8,831 nucleotides of DNA. Origin: Halobacteriales archaeon SW_5_68_122. Lineage in GTDB: Archaea; Halobacteriota; Halobacteria; Halobacteriales; Haloarculaceae. The position numbers were made by a program, and so were the translations under genes. Location of the stretch: positions 14,404 through 23,234 of the forward strand of contig PXSL01000136.1 of the NCBI GenBank assembly GCA_003022815.1, given 5' to 3'. A model generated the notes under the pieces. The model saw only the letters and a list, made by a program, of their open reading frames with translations, had not been told where the DNA came from and did not search any database. Shown here one piece after another: positions 6,697-8,831 of the stretch (the stretch's first letter is position 1; each line of letters opens with the position of its first letter).

Positions 6697-7359
6697 ATGG
6701 TGCTGGCTGACGCCGGACTGGTGCTCGCCGGTCTGGTGCTGGTGTTCTTCGGTGCCGCGCTGTCCATGTACGCCGTCGCGCTGCTGGGCTTTCTTATCGG
6801 TGCGGGCGGCGCCTACGTCGTCGCACCGTCGGTGCTCGGCGCCGTCGGGTCCGGGGGACTGGTCGGCCTCGCCGTCGCGGTGGCCGTCGGCGGACTGCTC
6901 GGGGCGGCGTTAGCCTACGTGGCGCTGTCGTTCGCCACCTCGGTGCCGTCGTTCGTCGTCGGCGCCTACCTCGGACTGTACGTCCTCACGCCGCTGTTCA
7001 CCGAGGGCGGACTGATCCGATATCTGTTCGCGGCGCTGGGCGGCGTGCTCGGCGCGGTGCTGGGCTTCACGCTGACGAAGTTCGCGCTGATGTTCGTCGC
7101 CTCGTTCGTCGGGGCGGCGCTGGCCTCGCGCTCGCTGACCCCGGCGGCGTTCCGGGCCGCCCGCGAGGGGCCGGCCGTCGAGCCGCTGCTGTTCGACCCG
7201 CTGGCGACGACGGTTGTGCTCGGAATCGCGATTCCGCTGTTCGGCGTTCTGTTCGTCCTCGGGATGCTCTCGCAGCTGGGACTGTTCAGGCTCGGATGGG
7301 TGACGCGACTGGCGGCGGTGCTACCCGGCGTCGGGCGCGTGGTCGGCGACGGCGACTGA
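6697..7359 (+). CDS. Glycine-rich multi-pass membrane protein, DUF4203-like
   Basis: 220 residues, almost all hydrophobic. About seven membrane helices can be read: residues 5-22, 24-46, 54-80, 84-103, 107-125, 127-145 and 170-193. The helices carry many Gly and Ala residues (FLIGAGGAYVV, GGLLGAALAYV, ALGGVLGAVLGF). This is like the DUF4203/TMEM198-type family, and some archaeal members carry a loose 'transporter permease' label. Helices 2 to 6 have a repeated Gly-x-x-Gly character, suggesting internal duplication and tight helix packing. Only one sizeable loop is seen (about 146-168, RSLTPAAFRAAREGPAVEP), followed by a last helix and a basic C-terminal tail. No catalytic or substrate-binding motif is visible, so I give no function. 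The gene follows uvrA closely but has its own promoter, so a shared role is unlikely. It converges with the histone-fold gene. Confidence 0.72.
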   Translation: MVLADAGLVLAGLVLVFFGAALSMYAVALLGFLIGAGGAYVVAPSVLGAVGSGGLVGLAVAVAVGGLLGAALAYVALSFATSVPSFVVGAYLGLYVLTPLFTEGGLIRYLFAALGGVLGAVLGFTLTKFALMFVASFVGAALASRSLTPAAFRAAREGPAVEPLLFDPLATTVVLGIAIPLFGVLFVLGMLSQLGLFRLGWVTRLAAVLPGVGRVVGDGD

Positions 7360-7415
7360 ACGGCGCGGCCACTGGGCGCGGTGCGGCGAAAGAACGAGAA
7401 CGGGAACGCGACTCC

Positions 7416-7583
7416 TTACAGGTCGCGCGGCTGGACGGTCTTCCGGTCGTTCTCGTCGGCACGCCGGGCGGCGTCCTCGAGGAGCTCCTCGACCTCGTCA
7501 TCGAGGGCGTCGTAGAAGTCGGAGGCGACGTTCATATCATTGAGCGCTTCCTTCACAGCGGCTTTGACAATCAGGTCTGCCAT
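7416..7583 (-). CDS. DUF1931 histone-fold protein, 55 aa
   Basis: 55 residues, beginning MADLIVKAAVKEALND and ending KTVQPRDL. It fits an archaeal histone fold: helix 1 (about 4-15), loop 1 (MNVASD), long helix 2 (about 22-46), then loop 2 with the RKTVQPRDL motif in which histones start helix 3. The protein stops there, so helix 3 is essentially absent. As I recall, haloarchaeal DUF1931 proteins share this short form, so it is probably not a truncation here. A DNA-binding or chromatin role is inferred; the protein is acidic (15 Asp/Glu), unlike basic DNA-coating histones. I chose the ATG at 7583 because a strong TATA box lies 29 bases upstream. The open frame extends to an ATG at 7679, but that 32-residue extension would span the TATA box and has no family support. 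It is divergent from larB. Confidence 0.8.
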   Translation of the reverse strand: MADLIVKAAVKEALNDMNVASDFYDALDDEVEELLEDAARRADENDRKTVQPRDL

Positions 7584-7607
7584 ACAACCGCCGGTTGCTC
7601 CGGGGGC

Positions 7608-7623
7608 CTTATATAGTTTCCCA
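7608..7623 (-). promoter_or_regulatory. Strong BRE/TATA promoter of the DUF1931 gene
   Basis: On the minus strand GGGAAACTATATAAG (7608-7622) is the best promoter in the window: a purine-rich BRE-like GGGAAAC followed by TATATAAG. It is centred about 29 bases before the ATG at 7583. Transcription should begin within a few bases of the ATG, giving a leaderless or nearly leaderless mRNA. The strength of the match suggests high expression. Confidence 0.75.
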
Positions 7624-7700
7624 ATCGAGGGCGGTTTGGCCGCTTCTACCGGCCGTTTAGCCGGGAGGGAATCGACCACAGTTCGCGCCGTTCCGGTTCG

Positions 7701-7717
7701 TACAATTACATTTTTTT
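7701..7717. promoter_or_regulatory. AT-rich block with a run of seven T in the histone-larB intergenic region
   Basis: TACAATTACATTTTTTT is the most AT-rich stretch in a very GC-rich window. It lies 145 bases before larB and 118 bases before the DUF1931 start. It could be a promoter for larB with a long leader, a binding site for a regulator, or a T-run terminator for upstream antisense transcription. No start fits it closely. Confidence 0.3.
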
Positions 7718-7749
7718 GGCGGGCGGCAACGGGACCAGCGCGGCCGGCG

Positions 7750-7818
7750 CGACCGCCGCTGGCACGCGGCTACGACCGCCGCTGGTACCCGGCCACGAGT
7801 GCCACTGGCGCGCGCGCG
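7750..7818. repeat. Three tandem units with a 23-bp period upstream of larB
   Basis: CGACCGCCGCTGGCAC begins at 7750. It recurs as CGACCGCCGCTGGTAC at 7773 (15 of 16 bases) and more loosely as CGAGTGCCACTGGCGC at 7796 (12 of 16). The seven bases between copies also partly match between units 1 and 2 (5 of 7). The spacing is exactly 23 bases each time. Because 23 is not a multiple of three, this is not a coding repeat. Such helically phased direct repeats are typical of operators, but a small replication-slippage repeat is also possible. The array ends 44 bases before larB. Confidence 0.55.
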
Positions 7819-7861
7819 ACTGATTCGACAGGTTGGTGATCGCCCGGTCGAAGGCGGAGGT

Positions 7862-8629
7862 ATGCGCGACGTACTCGATGCGGTCGCCGAAGGGGAGCTG
7901 TCGCCCGCCGAGGCGGAGGCCGAACTCCGTGGGTACGCCCGGACGGGCGCGGGCCGATTCGACGCCGCCCGGGAGGCCCGGACCGGGGTTCCCGAGGCGG
8001 TGCTGGCCGACGGCAAGACGCCCGAGGAGGTGGCCTCGATGACCGCCGCCGCCGTCGAGACGACGGGCCACGCGCTGGTCACCCGCGCCGACGACGACGC
8101 GGTCGACGCCTGCCGGCGGCGCCTCGCCGACGACCATCCCGATGCCGACGTGACGCGGAACGCCCGCGCACGGACGCTCGTGGTCCACGGCCCTGGCTAT
8201 GAGCCGCCGTCGCTCTCAGCGACGGTGACAGTCGTGACGGCCGGCACCTCCGACGCGGCGGCCGCCGGCGAGGCCGCCGTCGTCGCCGGGGAGATGGGCG
8301 CGACCGTCGAGTTCGTCGACGATGTCGGCGTCGCCGGCATCGCCCGCGTTCTGGACCGCCTTGAGGACCTGCGGGCCGCCGACGCGCTGGTCGTCGCGGC
8401 CGGCCGGGAGGGCGCGCTCCCGACGGTGGTGGCCGGACTGGTGGACGTGCCGCTCGTCGGGCTGCCGGTCTCGACGGGCTACGGCCACGGCGGCGACGGC
8501 GAGGCCGCCCTCGCGGGGATGCTCCAGTCGTGCACGCCCATCACCGTCGTCAACGTCGACGCCGGGTTTACAGCGGGCGCACAGGCGGGGCTTGTCGCCC
8601 GGTCGGTGTCGGCTGTCCGCTCCGAATGA
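7862..8629 (+). CDS. larB: LarB, pyridinium-3,5-biscarboxylic acid mononucleotide synthase (nickel-pincer cofactor)
   Basis: 255 residues, the usual length. LarB carboxylates the pyridinium ring of nicotinic acid adenine dinucleotide and splits off AMP. This is the first step of the nickel-pincer nucleotide cofactor of lactate racemase-type enzymes. The N-terminal part has ELSPAEAEAELRGYA and GVPEAVLADGKTPEEV. The C-terminal, PurE-like part has VVTAGTSD (124-131), VDDVGVAG (152-159), GREGALPTVVAGLVD (181-195), LPVSTGYGHGGDGEAALAGM and SCTPITVVNVDAGFTAG. Cys224 in the SC motif and Glu183 match the positions of residues described as catalytic in the Lactobacillus enzyme. I chose the ATG at 7862 because MRDVLDAV fits the family's N-terminus. 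A GTG at 7799 would add 21 residues and cut through the tandem repeat. GGAGG ends one base before this ATG, too close for a normal Shine-Dalgarno. LarC and LarE are not in the window. Confidence 0.93.
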   Translation: MRDVLDAVAEGELSPAEAEAELRGYARTGAGRFDAAREARTGVPEAVLADGKTPEEVASMTAAAVETTGHALVTRADDDAVDACRRRLADDHPDADVTRNARARTLVVHGPGYEPPSLSATVTVVTAGTSDAAAAGEAAVVAGEMGATVEFVDDVGVAGIARVLDRLEDLRAADALVVAAGREGALPTVVAGLVDVPLVGLPVSTGYGHGGDGEAALAGMLQSCTPITVVNVDAGFTAGAQAGLVARSVSAVRSE

Positions 8630-8667
8630 GAGGGCATCTACCGGCCGTCCCCGCCCGCTCCGAGGGG

Positions 8668-8692
8668 TATATGTGCATAGAGACTCTTTACC
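8668..8692 (+). promoter_or_regulatory. Candidate promoter(s) of the DUF7563 gene
   Basis: Two TATA-like elements precede the gene: TATATG at 8668-8673 and CTTTACC at 8685-8691. The second, about 32 bases from the ATG at 8722, would give a nearly leaderless transcript starting near 8716. The first would start it near 8697, exactly at the inverted repeat. I cannot choose between them. Confidence 0.4.
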
Positions 8693-8696
8693 AAGA

Positions 8697-8715
8697 CGCC
8701 GACAGTACGTCGGCG
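8697..8715. promoter_or_regulatory. Perfect 7-bp inverted repeat just upstream of the DUF7563 start
   Basis: CGCCGACAGTACGTCGGCG is an inverted repeat with seven-base arms (CGCCGAC and GTCGGCG) around AGTAC. It lies six bases before the ATG at 8722 and downstream of both TATA candidates. As DNA it could be a homodimer operator; as RNA it would be a stable hairpin at the 5' end. It is not followed by a T-run, so I do not call it the terminator of larB. Confidence 0.55.
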
Positions 8716-8721
8716 GCCAGA

Positions 8722-8831
8722 ATGCCCAGGTGTGACCACTGTGACGCGCACGTCTCGGACCGGTTCGCCCGCGTGTTCGCCGACGAGGGCGGGCAGGTTC
8801 ACGCGTGCCCGAACTGCTCTGCGAACGCGGG
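8722..8831 (+). CDS. DUF7563 family zinc-ribbon protein (3' end cut off by the window)
   Basis: 36 residues are visible before the window ends. They begin MPRCDHCDAHVSDRFARVF and contain ACPNCSANAG. The two CxxC pairs (Cys4/Cys7 and Cys29/Cys32) form a compact treble-clef or zinc-ribbon site, and the spacing and wording match the small haloarchaeal DUF7563 proteins, which are usually about 50 residues. Such proteins are abundant in haloarchaea and their role is unknown; nucleic-acid or protein binding is only inferred. No Shine-Dalgarno precedes the ATG, which fits a leaderless or hairpin-led transcript. The gene begins 92 bases after larB and has its own promoter candidates, so it is probably not part of a lar operon. 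Confidence 0.72.
   Translation, partial: MPRCDHCDAHVSDRFARVFADEGGQVHACPNCSANA

Noticed and set aside
7584..7679. 32-residue N-terminal extension of the histone-fold protein starting at 7679
   Set aside because: It would include the TATA box in the coding sequence, and the family starts at MADLIV.
7808..7818. GCGCGCGCGCG alternating tract as Z-DNA or a functional element
   Set aside because: It is eleven bases long in a GC-rich spacer, which is easily chance, and it is the end of the degenerate third repeat unit.
7799..7861. 21-residue N-terminal extension of LarB from a GTG at 7799
   Set aside because: LarB proteins begin near MRDVLDAV, and the extension overlaps a non-coding repeat of 23-base period.
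1..8831. CRISPR array, insertion sequence, tRNA or rRNA
   Set aside because: No regularly spaced long repeats, no transposase-like frame, no terminal inverted repeats and no tRNA-like cloverleaf with a T-arm motif were found on either strand.

Overview
The window looks like a piece of a haloarchaeal chromosome (class Halobacteria). It is GC-rich with strong G/C preference at third codon positions. Its proteins are rich in Asp and Glu, start signals are mostly leaderless or use GGTG-type Shine-Dalgarno sites, and promoters are archaeal TATA-type. Several products are families I associate with haloarchaea: FAU-1, a Tat/PGF-CTERM LVIVD-repeat protein, a DUF7261-like pilin-type protein, a 55-residue DUF1931 histone-fold protein and a DUF7563 zinc-ribbon protein. 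There is no insertion sequence, phage gene, CRISPR array, tRNA or rRNA that I can support.

Layout. Positions 3-1109 (+) hold the 3' part of a FAU-1 ribonuclease gene. It converges on a secreted LVIVD beta-propeller-type gene (1106-2442, -), and both genes end on the same CTAG. The LVIVD gene has its Tat signal and its body in different reading frames. Next come an unassigned coding-like fragment (2506-2715, +), a heavily glycosylatable pilin-like membrane-anchored protein (2740-3708, +), uvrA (3821-6649, +) and a glycine-rich multi-pass membrane protein (6697-7359, +). A half-size histone-fold gene (7416-7583, -) lies divergent to larB (7862-8629, +), across a 278-bp intergenic region with a strong TATA box and a short 23-bp-period tandem repeat. 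A DUF7563 zinc-ribbon gene (8722 to the window edge, +) is preceded by a perfect inverted repeat.

The genes do not form one pathway. They are mostly single-gene units with their own promoters: RNA processing (FAU-1), nucleotide excision repair (UvrA), nickel-pincer cofactor synthesis (LarB), chromatin (DUF1931) and the cell surface (LVIVD protein, pilin-like protein). I see no evidence of a new multi-gene system.

The most unusual point is that UvrA lacks about 36 residues at its N-terminus, including the whole first Walker A motif, while everything else in the protein is intact. Together with the frameshift in the LVIVD gene and the orphan coding fragment, three lesions lie within about 1.5 kb around the pilin-like gene. 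They could be real deletions or errors in the assembled sequence, and the sequence alone cannot decide.
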